A stretch of 64,000 nucleotides of DNA from Candidatus Gastranaerophilales bacterium (GCA_944324405.1 CALUWF010000001.1:186001-250000), one strand, 5' to 3'. Shown: positions 16,540 through 26,578, numbered from the stretch's first letter. Numbers and translations are program-made. Notes: generated from the sequence alone by a model not told the origin.

Positions 16540-17958
16540 CTAAAACTTAAAATCTCTTTCCCCTTGTTCGATTTTTTTGAGATTTTCCTTTACGGTTTGT
16601 TTTATTTTTTCATTTTTAATAAGTTCAACTTCCTTTGCAATGAGTTTTTCGCCTATTGCCTTTGTTTCATCGGACGCATAGTCTTGAAGATATTCTTTTA
16701 GTGTCATAATTGCATTAGGCTCGCAAAAGTTATGTATCTGTTGACTTTTGCAGATTTCCATAAACCTTTCGCCCGTTCTTCCTTCCCTGTAGCAGGACGT
16801 GCAGAAGCTCGGCATATAGCCCAATTCCATAAGCCACCTTATAACCTCATCCAGAGGGCGCCTGTCCGAAACATCAAACTGCGAAGAGTCCTCGCTGTCG
16901 GGCATTGGTTTATAATATCCGCCAACGCTTGTTTTTGAGCCGCCCGAGATTTGCGAAACACCCAGACTTAAAAGCTTTTCCCTGCACTCTTTTGATTCTC
17001 TCGTTGAAATTATCATACCGACATAAGGAGCCGCAATTCTAATGCAGGCAACAATTTTGGCAAAAGTTTCATCGTCTATGCCGTTATCAAAAGCATCAGG
17101 GTCGATGTCATCGGCATGTTTAATCCTCGGCACGCTTATCGCATGCGGCCCTACGCCAAATGCGGCTTCCAGGTGTTCGGCATGCATTAAAAGCCCTGCA
17201 AATTCGTACCTGTATAGTTCAAGCCCGAACAAAACCCCTAAGCTGACATCGTCAATGCCCGCTTCCATCGCCCTGTCCATAGCTTCGGTGTGGTAGGCAT
17301 AGTTGTGTTTGGGGCCTGTGGGGTGAAGCTTTTCGTAGCTTTCTTTATTGTATGTTTCCTGAAATAAAATATATGTGCCGATTCCCGCATCATGCAATTT
17401 TTTGTAGTTCTCTACCGTTGTTGCGGCGATATTCACATTCACCCTTCTGATAGAACCGTTTTTGTGTTTAACGTCGTAAATTGTTTTAATAGAGTCCAAA
17501 ATATACTCAATAGGATTGTTAACGGGGTCCTCGCCCGATTCAATGGCGATACGCTTGTGTCCCATATCTTGCAGTGCTTCGACTTCTTTTCTTATTTCAT
17601 CCTGAGTCAGTTTTATACGCGGAATATGTTTGTTTTTAAGGTGATAAGGGCAGTAAACACAGCCGTTTACACAGTAATTTGAAAGGTATAAAGGCGCAAA
17701 AAGCACTATCCTGTTGCCGTAATAATCTTGCTTTATCTTTCTTGCCAACGCAAAAATTTCCTCGTTTTTCTCCGGTATTTCGCAATCAAGAAGAACTGCC
17801 GCTTCTCTGTGGCTTAAGCCTTTCTCAAGCCGTGCTTTTTTAAGAATTTCATCAATTACTTCAACATTATTTTTATTTTTTTGCGCATATTCAAGAGTGT
17901 CCAAAATTTCCTGATGGGAAATAAATTCTTCCGCCTTGTGTGATTTGGGATTATACAT
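16540..17958 (-). CDS. hydG: [FeFe]-hydrogenase maturase HydG (radical SAM tyrosine lyase)
   Basis: Cleaves tyrosine to give the CO and cyanide ligands of the hydrogenase H-cluster iron. 472 residues, the exact family size. The radical-SAM triad is CVNGCVYC (Cys96, Cys100, Cys103). The C-terminal auxiliary-cluster motif is CTSCYREGRTGERF... with the third Cys in HNFC 22 residues after the CxxC, which separates HydG from ThiH. GAGGT precedes the ATG. HydE, HydF and a hydrogenase large subunit are not in this window. Its presence implies fermentative H2 metabolism, consistent with an anaerobe. Confidence 0.95.
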   Translation of the reverse strand: MYNPKSHKAEEFISHQEILDTLEYAQKNKNNVEVIDEILKKARLEKGLSHREAAVLLDCEIPEKNEEIFALARKIKQDYYGNRIVLFAPLYLSNYCVNGCVYCPYHLKNKHIPRIKLTQDEIRKEVEALQDMGHKRIAIESGEDPVNNPIEYILDSIKTIYDVKHKNGSIRRVNVNIAATTVENYKKLHDAGIGTYILFQETYNKESYEKLHPTGPKHNYAYHTEAMDRAMEAGIDDVSLGVLFGLELYRYEFAGLLMHAEHLEAAFGVGPHAISVPRIKHADDIDPDAFDNGIDDETFAKIVACIRIAAPYVGMIISTRESKECREKLLSLGVSQISGGSKTSVGGYYKPMPDSEDSSQFDVSDRRPLDEVIRWLMELGYMPSFCTSCYREGRTGERFMEICKSQQIHNFCEPNAIMTLKEYLQDYASDETKAIGEKLIAKEVELIKNEKIKQTVKENLKKIEQGERDFKF

Positions 17959-18027
17959 TTTTATACCTCGCTTACAAAAATATTATAGCACTTAATAATT
18001 TTGTAAACACTTTGTTTTGATTTTACG

Positions 18028-18333
18028 CTATCTTTCGCGGCGGGTATAATTTATATAACCCGGATATTCCCAATTATCATACTTGCTTTCAAACTTCGAC
18101 TCTTTTTCACAAGGACAATTTTCATCATGGTAATGATATGCATACTCTCTATAATACCCGGGGTGATTATAAGGGCGTGAAATAGCATTTGCACTTACCG
18201 CTCCGGCTGTTATACCTGCCGCAACGCCGGCCGCTACCGACGGAGGTAATGCACTGAAATTCCCGCCCAAACCGTTAGCGTGCGCTGCCGATGTAAAAAA
18301 CAAAAGAAACATTATCACCGTATATTTTTTCAT
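18028..18333 (-). CDS. Small exported protein
   Basis: 101 residues: signal peptide (about residues 1-19, MKKYTVIMFLLFFTSAAHA, AHA|N cleavage). An Ala/Gly/Val-rich helix follows (SVAAGVAAGITAGAVSANA), then a Tyr/His-rich tail with YREYAYHYHDENCPCEKE. The small-residue helix could insert in a membrane, and the His/Cys-rich tail could bind metal, but no family is recognised. It lies between hydG and enolase on the same strand, with a terminator-like hairpin separating it from enolase. Confidence 0.65.
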   Translation of the reverse strand: MKKYTVIMFLLFFTSAAHANGLGGNFSALPPSVAAGVAAGITAGAVSANAISRPYNHPGYYREYAYHYHDENCPCEKESKFESKYDNWEYPGYINYTRRER

Positions 18334-18358
18334 AACTCAACCTCACACATCCAAATTA

Positions 18359-18400
18359 AAAAAGGATACACTTATATTATAAAGCGTACCCTTTATTTTT
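18359..18400 (-). terminator. Probable terminator downstream of enolase
   Basis: On the minus strand AAAGGGTAC pairs, with one mismatch, with GTATCCTTT, followed by TTTTAATTT, 17 nt after the enolase stop. The plus-strand side is also T-rich. Confidence 0.6.
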
Positions 18401-18416
18401 TAAAGATGTTCTGTTT

Positions 18417-19739
<1,323 letters not shown>

Positions 19740-19928
19740 TCATTATCGGTTATCTTCGGCTATATTATCACACATCAAAAAAGCCATGCAAGACATAACA
19801 GGGCGAGTTTTTATATATTTACGGACATTACAAAAAATATTAATATGCATATAAAGATTGTATAAACAAAACCGGTTTTTACATTTTTTTGGATTATACT
19901 TTAGAAAAAGTAAATCAGGAGAATAAAA

Positions 19929-20243
19929 ATGCAGGCAGTTTTAAATTCTACAAGACCTATCCAAACATCTGATAACGCAACAAAATTAGACACCTTATTA
20001 AAAATGCTTGTCGATGCCGACCAAAAAACAAAAAACGAAATTGAAAACCGAATTGTTAATATGGGCGAAGGCATTGCAAATCTCCTTGTTGACAGATTGC
20101 AAAAAGTAAAAGGTACACAAAGGGGTGTTATCGCAATGAGTCTTATAAGATTAGGCGAATGCTCAATTGCTCCCCTTAAAAGACTTGCTCTTAATTCAAA
20201 CGAGTTTCAATGGATTGCAAATTATCTTATTTCTGAAATTTAG
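19929..20243 (+). CDS. Small helical HEAT-like protein
   Basis: 104 residues, fully helical in appearance. Two units resemble HEAT repeats (EIENRIVNMGEGIANLLVDRL and GVIAMSLIRLGECSIAPLKRLAL). A good Shine-Dalgarno (CAGGAG) lies 6 nt ahead of the ATG. No signal peptide. Monocistronic, with a terminator before the SLH gene. Possibly a regulatory adaptor; function unknown. The HEAT-like protein at 31450-32172 has a similar texture. Confidence 0.7.
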   Translation: MQAVLNSTRPIQTSDNATKLDTLLKMLVDADQKTKNEIENRIVNMGEGIANLLVDRLQKVKGTQRGVIAMSLIRLGECSIAPLKRLALNSNEFQWIANYLISEI

Positions 20244-20318
20244 CAGGATTTTTGCCTAATAAAAACAGATACAAATAGTCCTTTCGGATAACCTTTTTTG
20301 GTAATGAAGATACAGATT

Positions 20319-20360
20319 AAAAAATGCATAATTCAAGAAAAATGAGTTATGCATTTTTTT
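20319..20360 (+). terminator. Intrinsic terminator before the SLH gene
   Basis: AAAAATGCATAA pairs with TTATGCATTTTT and a T7 run follows. Confidence 0.8.
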
Positions 20361-20399
20361 CATGTCTAAAATTACAACTTTTCGATAAAAGGAGGAAAG

Positions 20400-22292
20400 A
20401 TGACTATTAAAAAATTTGTACTCAGTGCAACGGTTGCCTCTGTATTTGCCTTCACTGTACCTGTCAGCTTCGCCGCATGCCCTATTGACAATAATTGCGG
20501 CTGTCCTGACCCGTGCATGGAAAAAGTAACTCCTGAAAATGCTACTTGCAGCAAATGCAAACAATCTCCCTGCAAATGCAAAAAACAAAAGAAAAACAAA
20601 TGTGACCCCTGTGAAACAGGTGCTGCGGCTCCTGCTCCCGATTGCGGATGCGAAGAACACAAAGACGACTGCGGCTGCGAAACAGGTGCTGCTTCAAGCT
20701 GTCTGCAATCACCTCAGCCAAAGGCCCAGGTGTATGCTTACCCTAATTCCGTTTATTCAAACGCAAATGCCGCTGTTGTGGGCGAAAGTACCAATGCTGC
20801 GGTTATTAACGACAATATGCTTGAAGCCTACAATGGCGTGCTTGTAGATAATTCATGCCCCACAGGCTGTGCGGCTCCCGTTATTGCAGACATCCCCAAA
20901 ACAGACTGCTGTCCTGCACCGAATGTATCTTCGCCTACTTGCATGGAAGCCAAAAAAATCATTAAAGAAGAAATCCCCAATAACTTAACCGGTATGGCAG
21001 CAGATATCGGCGAACAACATTATCCCGATGTGCCGGATAACTATTGGGCAAGCGCGGACATTAACCGCTTAACGGATCAATGTATAGTTGTAGGTTATCC
21101 GGACAATTACTTTAAACCCAACAAAAACGTATCCAGAGCCGAAATGGCAACAATGGTCGTAAAAGGATACAACCTTGAAGACCAATGCTTAACTGATGCC
21201 GGAAATTTCCCCGATGTACCAAGATCACACTGGGCTTATGAAGCCATTAACAAAGGTGTAGGTGCCGATATGATTGAAGGCTACGAAAACGGTCTGTTTA
21301 AACCTAACGGCAGTATTACAAGAACGGAAGCTCTTGCAATACTTTCAAAAGGCATAAACTGTCCGATGGATAACTGCAAAGCGGATGAAATTCTTTCTCA
21401 ATATACCGACGGAAACCAAGTCCCCGCTTGGGCAAGAGAATGTGTAGCCAAAGCCATAGACAACGGCGCGCTTAAAGATGAAGCAAGTTCAAAAATCCGA
21501 CCCAATCAAAAGGCAACACGTGCCGAAATCAGCTCCATGCTTCAGGGCGTAAGGGTAGCGGGCGGATATGATAATGAAGTTAAAACGGCATGCGAACCTT
21601 GCGAAAAAACGGAAAAAATGTTCATTGAAAAAGAGCAATGCGTAAAAATCCCTACTCTTGAACTTTCCATGAATGACATTATTAACGCGAAAAACGCAAA
21701 TGTCGGCGAACAATTTGCCGCAACAACGTTAAATGAAATTACAATCAACGGAACAACTTTCCCTTGCGGTTCTACCGTAAGAGGTAAAATAACCGAGGTT
21801 GTACGTCCTTCAAAATGCAACAGCGGCGCACTCAAACTGTCATTTAACGAAATTTCTTACGGAAAATGCAAGGAAACACTGCCAAAACAGGTGCACACCG
21901 CAATGGTACAAAAACAAAAAGACGTTAATTTCTTAGTCCGTGCAATTCAGTTCCCCTTCACAATGGTGGGCACTGTCTTAGGTACGGCAGGAAGAACTGT
22001 TGGCGGTGCCGCTATCGGTATAGCCAATGCGACTGAAGCGCTCTTTGACCAAGCGGGCGTCGGCACGGGAGAACTCTTCTCCGGTAAATTTAAGGCAGCA
22101 GGCAGAAGCTATCAAGACGGCCTAAAAACTGCTTTCAAAGCTCCTGTTGACCTTACAAGAACTGCTCTGTCAGGAACATTGGGTACTCTGCAAACTTCCG
22201 CAGACGAACTTACTTACCTTGTAGACCCCAACGGTATGGCTATTTCAAGGGTTAACCCCAAAGAAAAAGTTACTATCGCTTTTGGAGAATAG
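20400..22292 (+). CDS. Cys-rich S-layer-homology (SLH) envelope protein
   Basis: 630 residues. Signal peptide to about residue 25 (AFTVPVSFA|A). A remarkable Cys-rich segment follows (residues 26-100: CPIDNNCGCPDPC, CSKCKQSPCKCKK, DCGCEEHKDDCGCETG). Three SLH units lie at about residues 207-385 (YPDVPDNYWASADINRL, FPDVPRSHWAYEAINKG, and a divergent third with VPAWARECVAKAIDNGALKD). A beta-rich domain comes next (TLNEITINGTTFPCGSTVRGKI), then an amphipathic C-terminal region. SLH domains tether envelope proteins to pyruvylated cell-wall polymers. AGGAGG precedes the ATG. It is probably an abundant structural protein disulfide-linked outside the inner membrane; the C-terminal region could interact with the outer membrane. 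Confidence 0.88.
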   Translation: MTIKKFVLSATVASVFAFTVPVSFAACPIDNNCGCPDPCMEKVTPENATCSKCKQSPCKCKKQKKNKCDPCETGAAAPAPDCGCEEHKDDCGCETGAASSCLQSPQPKAQVYAYPNSVYSNANAAVVGESTNAAVINDNMLEAYNGVLVDNSCPTGCAAPVIADIPKTDCCPAPNVSSPTCMEAKKIIKEEIPNNLTGMAADIGEQHYPDVPDNYWASADINRLTDQCIVVGYPDNYFKPNKNVSRAEMATMVVKGYNLEDQCLTDAGNFPDVPRSHWAYEAINKGVGADMIEGYENGLFKPNGSITRTEALAILSKGINCPMDNCKADEILSQYTDGNQVPAWARECVAKAIDNGALKDEASSKIRPNQKATRAEISSMLQGVRVAGGYDNEVKTACEPCEKTEKMFIEKEQCVKIPTLELSMNDIINAKNANVGEQFAATTLNEITINGTTFPCGSTVRGKITEVVRPSKCNSGALKLSFNEISYGKCKETLPKQVHTAMVQKQKDVNFLVRAIQFPFTMVGTVLGTAGRTVGGAAIGIANATEALFDQAGVGTGELFSGKFKAAGRSYQDGLKTAFKAPVDLTRTALSGTLGTLQTSADELTYLVDPNGMAISRVNPKEKVTIAFGE

Positions 22293-22369
22293 GCAGATAA
22301 GATAATACACCGAGAACATAATTTACACTTGTGTCTTTTGACACTGTTGAAGCCTCACATTAAGAGGCA

Positions 22370-22399
22370 AGAGGGGTACGTTTAGCACCCCTCTTTTTT
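22370..22399 (+). terminator. Intrinsic terminator after the SLH gene
   Basis: AGAGGGGT pairs with ACCCCTCT around GTTTA and a T6 run follows. Confidence 0.85.
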
Positions 22400-22443
22400 A
22401 TGGTATATTATTAATAAATACATTTTGAAAGGGTTGAGTAATA

Positions 22444-22854
22444 ATGGAAAAATTAGCACAATTAGCGGCGGACAACTTTTTAAACAAGGGGTTTTCCTGC
22501 TCGGAGAGCGTTGTTATGGCCGCGGCCGAATTGGGCATAGTGCCTGATGAACTTGTAAGCGTTGCAACCTCATTTTCAGGCGGCATGGGCTCAGGCTGTC
22601 TTTGCGGCGCAATAGCGGGCTCACAGATTGTTTTGGGATATTTAAACGGCAAATATAAAACAAATACCGCACGTGCAATGGCAAAAGAGTTTGTTGAAGA
22701 ATTTAAAAAGTCACACAAAGCAACCTGTTGCAGAGTTTTAACCGCGGGTTTTGATTTTCATTCAAAAGAGCGCAAGCAGCACTGTGTAAATATGGTTCAA
22801 AATTGCTCGGATATACTTGAAAAAATGCTTGAGCGCAAAGAAGCAGGGGTATAA
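22444..22854 (+). CDS. C_GCAxxG_C_C family protein (putative redox protein)
   Basis: 136 residues carrying the defining Cys pattern: GFSCSESVVMAA, GGMGSGCLCGAIAG, CC in KATCCRVL, and a last Cys in KQHCVNMV. Members of this family (PF09719) are thought to bind a metal or cluster and are often linked to redox enzymes; the reaction is not established. Cytoplasmic, with no signal. It starts 45 nt after the SLH terminator and converges on a small HTH regulator with 1 nt between stops. Confidence 0.85.
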   Translation: MEKLAQLAADNFLNKGFSCSESVVMAAAELGIVPDELVSVATSFSGGMGSGCLCGAIAGSQIVLGYLNGKYKTNTARAMAKEFVEEFKKSHKATCCRVLTAGFDFHSKERKQHCVNMVQNCSDILEKMLERKEAGV

Positions 22855-22855
22855 A

Positions 22856-23086
22856 TTAAACAATATCTCTTAAATTAAGCTTATGCTGAATGGGTTCACA
22901 CTCCAGAAGGTCGGCAATAGTACACTCTAAAGCTTCACAGAGCCTGTCCATATTTTCATAAGAAGGCTGAGTTCTGCCGTTTGCCCAGGAATATACGGTT
23001 TGTTGCGGCAAATTTAATTCTTTTGCGAGTTTATACAGACTGTAGCCTTTTTTTTCTTTTGCCGTTTCTCTGATTTTAATCTTCAT
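22856..23086 (-). CDS. XRE-family HTH regulator
   Basis: 76 residues, essentially one Cro/C1-type helix-turn-helix (YSLYKLAKELNLPQQTVYSWANGRTQPSYENMDRLCEALECTI region). It is divergent from the TPR-fliW-csrA operon with a 217-nt gap, so it may regulate that operon or itself. No effector domain. AT-rich spacer; I could not pick out a convincing operator palindrome. Confidence 0.85.
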   Translation of the reverse strand: MKIKIRETAKEKKGYSLYKLAKELNLPQQTVYSWANGRTQPSYENMDRLCEALECTIADLLECEPIQHKLNLRDIV

Positions 23087-23303
23087 TTAGTTATTCCAAA
23101 AAATTATATACCATGCAAATTCATGTTATATTATATCTTTAGGGCAAAATTTAATACAGTGCTTTTAATTTTTTTACTCTTTTTGTATGAAAATTACAAA
23201 AAAACACTAAAAATAACGCCGAATAAAACGTTAATAATTATAAAATACTTGTCTTTTGACAATAAAACATTATAAAATAAAGAAAAAGAGGTTTGTTTAC
23301 TTT

Positions 23304-24113
23304 ATGAAAAAACTTGCAGTTTTATTAATATGCTTTTTAATATCAGGTTCGCTTTGCGCAAGCTTTGCAAAGACCCAAACAGTAAGCTCTCAGGTTTACT
23401 CGGGCATTGCAAACTATAAAAAAGCTAACTACACGGGCTGCATTCAGGATATGGAAGCGGCACTTAAGAAAAATCCCAATGATTTGCTTGCAAAATACTA
23501 TCTTGCACTTGTCTATACAAAAATAGGCATGGGCGAAGAAGCTAAAAAATACTATCAGGCAGTTGTCCAGCAGGGCGGCGAAAAAATGTTGAGCGATTAT
23601 GCAACAAAAGCGCTTACTTGCCTTGATAATCCCGAAAATCCGCTTTGCGGCTCCAAGGAAAAAGACGACAACGGCATGAGCGAATTTATTGAGTCGGGTG
23701 AATTTTTGCATCCGGATTTAATTAAAAACATGCAAAAAAGAGAGCTTAAAGACATAAAAGAAAACTTTAACGCGGATAAATTCCCCGATATGGAAGATTA
23801 CAGATTTATTAATGATGCAAAAGACGAAGTGCCTACCGATGCGCAAATTGCCGCCGCGGTTAAAGTGCTTGCAAAAGTGGGCTACAATCCCGCAGCGCAA
23901 ATTTACAACAACTCTTTTAACCCCTATACAAGCTCTCAGATGGCGCAGATGAGTATGTTTACAAACAATCAAAATGCAAACAATAATTTTGTAAATTTAT
24001 TGCCTTACCTTATGGCTCAAAAGAACGGTAACAATTCAAACTTAAGCCCCGAGTTAATCCAAACAATGCTTATGAATCAAGCAATGCCGGGATTTGGCTT
24101 TGGCGACAATTAG
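23304..24113 (+). CDS. Exported TPR protein
   Basis: About 269 residues. Signal peptide MKKLAVLLICFLISGSLCAS, possibly a lipoprotein-like Cys at 18 but without a classic lipobox. One to two TPR units follow (SGIANYKKANYTGCIQDMEAAL, LLAKYYLALVYTKIGMGEEAKKYY), then an Asn/Gln/Met-rich tail. I chose the ATG at 23304 because it directly yields the signal peptide. It heads a four-gene set with fliW 8 nt after its stop, which ties it to motility, perhaps as a periplasmic or envelope assembly factor. That role is inference. Confidence 0.82.
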   Translation: MKKLAVLLICFLISGSLCASFAKTQTVSSQVYSGIANYKKANYTGCIQDMEAALKKNPNDLLAKYYLALVYTKIGMGEEAKKYYQAVVQQGGEKMLSDYATKALTCLDNPENPLCGSKEKDDNGMSEFIESGEFLHPDLIKNMQKRELKDIKENFNADKFPDMEDYRFINDAKDEVPTDAQIAAAVKVLAKVGYNPAAQIYNNSFNPYTSSQMAQMSMFTNNQNANNNFVNLLPYLMAQKNGNNSNLSPELIQTMLMNQAMPGFGFGDN

Positions 24114-24121
24114 AGAAAACT

Positions 24122-24601
24122 ATGGAAAAAAATCTGGAAAAAATCAACACCACACGCTTTGGAGAAGTTGAAGTAGACAACAGCCTTTTATTTAATTTTG
24201 TATCACCGATAATCGGCTACAATGACAAAAAACGCTTTACCCTGATTGATTATCGCCCTGATTCGCCGTTTAAATGGCTGCAATCAATGGAAGATATGGA
24301 CTTGGCTTTTCCCGTTACACTTTGCAGTTATTTTGACATTGAATATCAATTTGAACTTGCGGATGAAGACGCGCAAAAGCTCGGCATAAAAACCGCGGAT
24401 GAAATTCTTGCGCTCAACATTGTAACCATACCGCAGATTAACCCGCAAGCTGCGACAATTAACCTGCTTGCACCGATTATTATAAACACGACAAATAACA
24501 ATGCCATGCAGGTAATCTTAAAAGATTCAAAACTTCCTGTCAGACATCCGCTTTTTGAAAAAGAGGAAAATAAAACCCCCAAACAAGAGGGCGCGCAATA
24601 A
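24122..24601 (+). CDS. fliW: Flagellar assembly factor FliW
   Basis: 159 residues; FliW binds flagellin and antagonises CsrA. Family features: TTRFGEVEVDNSLLFNF, the GYNDKKRFTLIDY strand, FKWLQSMEDMDLAFPV, and NLLAPIIINTTNNNAMQVIL near the C-terminus. The stop overlaps the csrA ATG (TAATG, 1 nt), the common fliW-csrA coupling. In other bacteria, free FliW releases CsrA repression of flagellin mRNA when flagellin is exported. Both flagellin genes lie about 1-3 kb downstream on the opposite strand. Confidence 0.95.
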   Translation: MEKNLEKINTTRFGEVEVDNSLLFNFVSPIIGYNDKKRFTLIDYRPDSPFKWLQSMEDMDLAFPVTLCSYFDIEYQFELADEDAQKLGIKTADEILALNIVTIPQINPQAATINLLAPIIINTTNNNAMQVILKDSKLPVRHPLFEKEENKTPKQEGAQ

Positions 24602-24867
24602 TGCTTATTTTAACAAGAAAACTTAATCAAAAACTAATAATAAATGACAACATTGAAATTGTCATACTTGAAACATACAAAAACGCAGTTAAAGTAGGCA
24701 TAAAAGCGCCTAACAACGTTCAGGTATTCAGGGAAGAAATCTACAGAGAAATTAAAAAAGCGAATGAAATGTCCAAAGGTGCTGACGTTAGGGCGCTTGA
24801 AGGGCTGAAGGCTCCGCATGCACAAGGATTTAATCTTGCGGATAAATTAAAACATAAAAACGATTAA
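24601..24867 (+). CDS. csrA: Carbon storage / flagellin translation regulator CsrA
   Basis: 88 residues. The RNA-binding protein dimer motifs are present: MLILTRKLNQKLIINDNIEI, KVGIKAPNNVQVFREEIYREI. The C-terminal extension is about 25 residues longer than in E. coli CsrA, as is usual in FliW-containing bacteria where FliW acts on the C-terminus. Likely targets are the ACAAGGAAGT motifs in both flagellin leaders (26490-26499, 27550-27559). Confidence 0.96.
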   Translation: MLILTRKLNQKLIINDNIEIVILETYKNAVKVGIKAPNNVQVFREEIYREIKKANEMSKGADVRALEGLKAPHAQGFNLADKLKHKND

Positions 24868-24875
24868 AAAATTAT

Positions 24876-24898
24876 GCCGGTTTTTTGTAAAAACCGGC
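24876..24898 (+). other. Strong hairpin between csrA and the downstream TPR gene
   Basis: GCCGGTTTTT and AAAAACCGGC form a perfect 10-bp stem with a short loop, 8 nt after the csrA stop. No T tract follows on the plus strand, so it is more likely an mRNA stability or processing element than a terminator. It occupies the region of the upstream-most possible start of the next gene. Confidence 0.6.
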
Positions 24899-24927
24899 AG
24901 GCAAGAGTAATTACCGTTGATTTTAAA

Positions 24928-25521
24928 ATGTTAAAAAAAGCGAAGGATTTATTTTACAAAGGGGATTTTAGAGGCGCTTTTGAGCTTTTTAAGGCAGAGA
25001 ACAAAAACTATGAAGCGGGGCTTTGTGCGCTTTTAGAGGGCGACGAGGAGTGCGCAAGGGCATTTTGGCAAAAAGAAAAAGACCCCGACACAGCGACCCA
25101 ATGGGGGCTGATTGTACTTGATATAATTCATCTTAAAATAAAAAAACGCCCGACATTTTTTCAGGTAAGGGCATTTTTAGAGGTTTATTTAAGCCTTTTT
25201 ATTGAAAGCAAACATTTAAGCTGGGCGGAAAATTTAATCAGCGCCTGTGATATTTTTGCCCGCTCAAACCCGGAAAGTTATAAATTTATCGCTCGTGCTC
25301 TTTTTGCAAACGGTTATCTGGTGCTTACACATAAATTCTTGAACGAATCAAAAAAACTTTTTTATTTCGATCCCGAGGCGCATTTTATTGATTCACAGGC
25401 TTATTTCCTGGAAGAAAAGTACGATTTGGCGCTAAAAAGTATTGATGAAACACTAAAAAGCGCACCGGAATACTATCCGGCACTTGAGTTTAAAAAAATT
25501 ATCCTGGCTCATATGAAATAA
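24928..25521 (+). CDS. TPR-like protein downstream of csrA
   Basis: About 197 residues with loosely TPR-like helices (AKDLFYKGDFRGAFELFKAENKN; ESKKLFYFDPEAHFIDSQAY; ALKSIDETLKSAPEYYPALEF). No signal peptide. The start is uncertain: an ATG at 24874 lies inside a hairpin, while the ATG at 24928 starts the repeat but has a poor Shine-Dalgarno. It closes the TPR-fliW-csrA-TPR group and may assist flagellin handling; function unknown. Confidence 0.7.
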   Translation: MLKKAKDLFYKGDFRGAFELFKAENKNYEAGLCALLEGDEECARAFWQKEKDPDTATQWGLIVLDIIHLKIKKRPTFFQVRAFLEVYLSLFIESKHLSWAENLISACDIFARSNPESYKFIARALFANGYLVLTHKFLNESKKLFYFDPEAHFIDSQAYFLEEKYDLALKSIDETLKSAPEYYPALEFKKIILAHMK

Positions 25522-25549
25522 TCGGGCTGATTTGCAAATTAAAATAAAA

Positions 25550-25575
25550 CCCCCTTAGCCAAAAGGCAAGGGGGT
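25550..25575 (-). terminator. Bidirectional terminator between the TPR gene and flagellin A
   Basis: ACCCCCTTAGCC pairs with GGCAAGGGGGT (one mismatch). The minus-strand side is followed by TTTTATTTT and lies about 25 nt past the flagellin stop; the plus-strand side serves the convergent TPR gene. Confidence 0.85.
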
Positions 25576-25599
25576 AAAAACTGATATGCATATGTCTTA

Positions 25600-26460
25600 T
25601 TATATTAACGACAATGCAATGTTGGGTTGTTGGTTTGCTTGCGTTAACAGCGAAGCTGATGCTTGTTGAAGGATTTGGTTTTTAATGTAGTTAGATGATT
25701 CTGTAGCTATATCAGCATCGGATATACGTGAATTTGCAGCTGATAAGTTTTCGTATTGAGTGTCTAACTGTTCAATTGCCGAATCCAATCTGTTTGAAAC
25801 AGCACCAATTGTACCACGTCTTGATGAAATTTCAGTAATTGCGACGTCTAATTGGTCTAATTGCTCTTGCATAGCAGCTAAATCTGAGCCGACAAATGCC
25901 GATGTGAAAGCTGCTTGTCCCGTCAGAGTTGATACGTGGGCATCGTTAAATACATCTGAAATTTCAATTGTGTTTGTAGCACCGTCAGAACCTGTACCGA
26001 TTTGAAGTGTAACTGTTTCATCGGCACCGTCGTGAGTTGCACCGCCAAACAAGTCAAATGTGTTGAACTTAGCACCTGTTGCAATTCTGTCGATTTCAGC
26101 TAAACGTGCAGTTGCTTCTTCTTGCATAGCTTGTAATTGGTCGTCAGTTTGACCGCCGTTCATTGCTTGCAAAGTCAAGTCACGAATACGCATAAAGTTG
26201 TCTTGCATAACCGCAAGGTTTCCTTCAGCTGTTTGCAAAAGGTTAATACCTTGTTGAGCATTGCTCTTTGCAACACTTGTACCGCGGGTTTGAACTTCAA
26301 TACCTTTTGAAATTACAAGACCTGCCGCGTCATCTGCCGCAGAGTTGATTTTTGAACCGGTGGTCATCCTTTCCATTGCCGTGTTCATTGCATCTGTAAC
26401 TTTGTTCAAGTTGTTTTGTACTTGAATAGATTGAACGTTTGTGTTAACCACAATAGCCAT
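25600..26460 (-). CDS. Flagellin A
   Basis: Filament subunit; 286 residues. The D0/D1 N-terminus (MAIVVNTNVQSIQVQNNLNK, RMTTGSKINSAADDAAGLVI) and C-terminus (RISDADIATESSNYIKNQIL, LTQANQQPNIALSLI) are canonical. The short variable centre (about residues 115-205) is the surface part. AAAGGAGA is the Shine-Dalgarno, with a CsrA-type ACAAGGAAGT 14 nt further upstream. The first 314 bases are identical to the neighbouring flagellin B, while the middle has diverged. Confidence 0.97.
   Translation of the reverse strand: MAIVVNTNVQSIQVQNNLNKVTDAMNTAMERMTTGSKINSAADDAAGLVISKGIEVQTRGTSVAKSNAQQGINLLQTAEGNLAVMQDNFMRIRDLTLQAMNGGQTDDQLQAMQEEATARLAEIDRIATGAKFNTFDLFGGATHDGADETVTLQIGTGSDGATNTIEISDVFNDAHVSTLTGQAAFTSAFVGSDLAAMQEQLDQLDVAITEISSRRGTIGAVSNRLDSAIEQLDTQYENLSAANSRISDADIATESSNYIKNQILQQASASLLTQANQQPNIALSLI
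26147..26460. repeat. 314-bp tract identical in flagellins A and B (copy A)
   Basis: By visual alignment this tract is the same, base for base, as 27211-27524, covering the first 104 codons of both genes. A further shared block of about 71 bp lies at the 3' ends (25610-25680 versus the matching part of flagellin B). The region between is diverged. Confidence 0.85.
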
Positions 26461-26489
26461 AATCTGAATCTCCTTTCGATTGACTAAAT

Positions 26490-26499
26490 ACTTCCTTGT
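26490..26499 (-). promoter_or_regulatory. Predicted CsrA-binding site in flagellin A leader
   Basis: ACAAGGAAGT on the minus strand matches the CsrA high-affinity consensus (ACARGGAnGT) at nearly all positions. It lies just upstream of the AAAGGAGA ribosome site (26469-26476), whose GGA could be the second contact. Confidence 0.65.
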
Positions 26500-26578
26500 G
26501 TATATTTAAGTAATTCACTAAATTAGTGTTTTACTAACGTTTTTCTTTTAAGTTTTTACAAAACTTAAAGATTTTTAT

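Noticed and set aside
22300-22362. Possible regulatory repeats (ACTTGTGTC…GACACTGT) after the SLH gene
   Set aside because: Too short and imperfect to separate from chance; the clear terminator is just downstream.
24874-24927. Upstream start for the TPR gene after csrA
   Set aside because: The ATG is inside a strong hairpin and the added residues are unlike the TPR pattern; kept only as an uncertainty.
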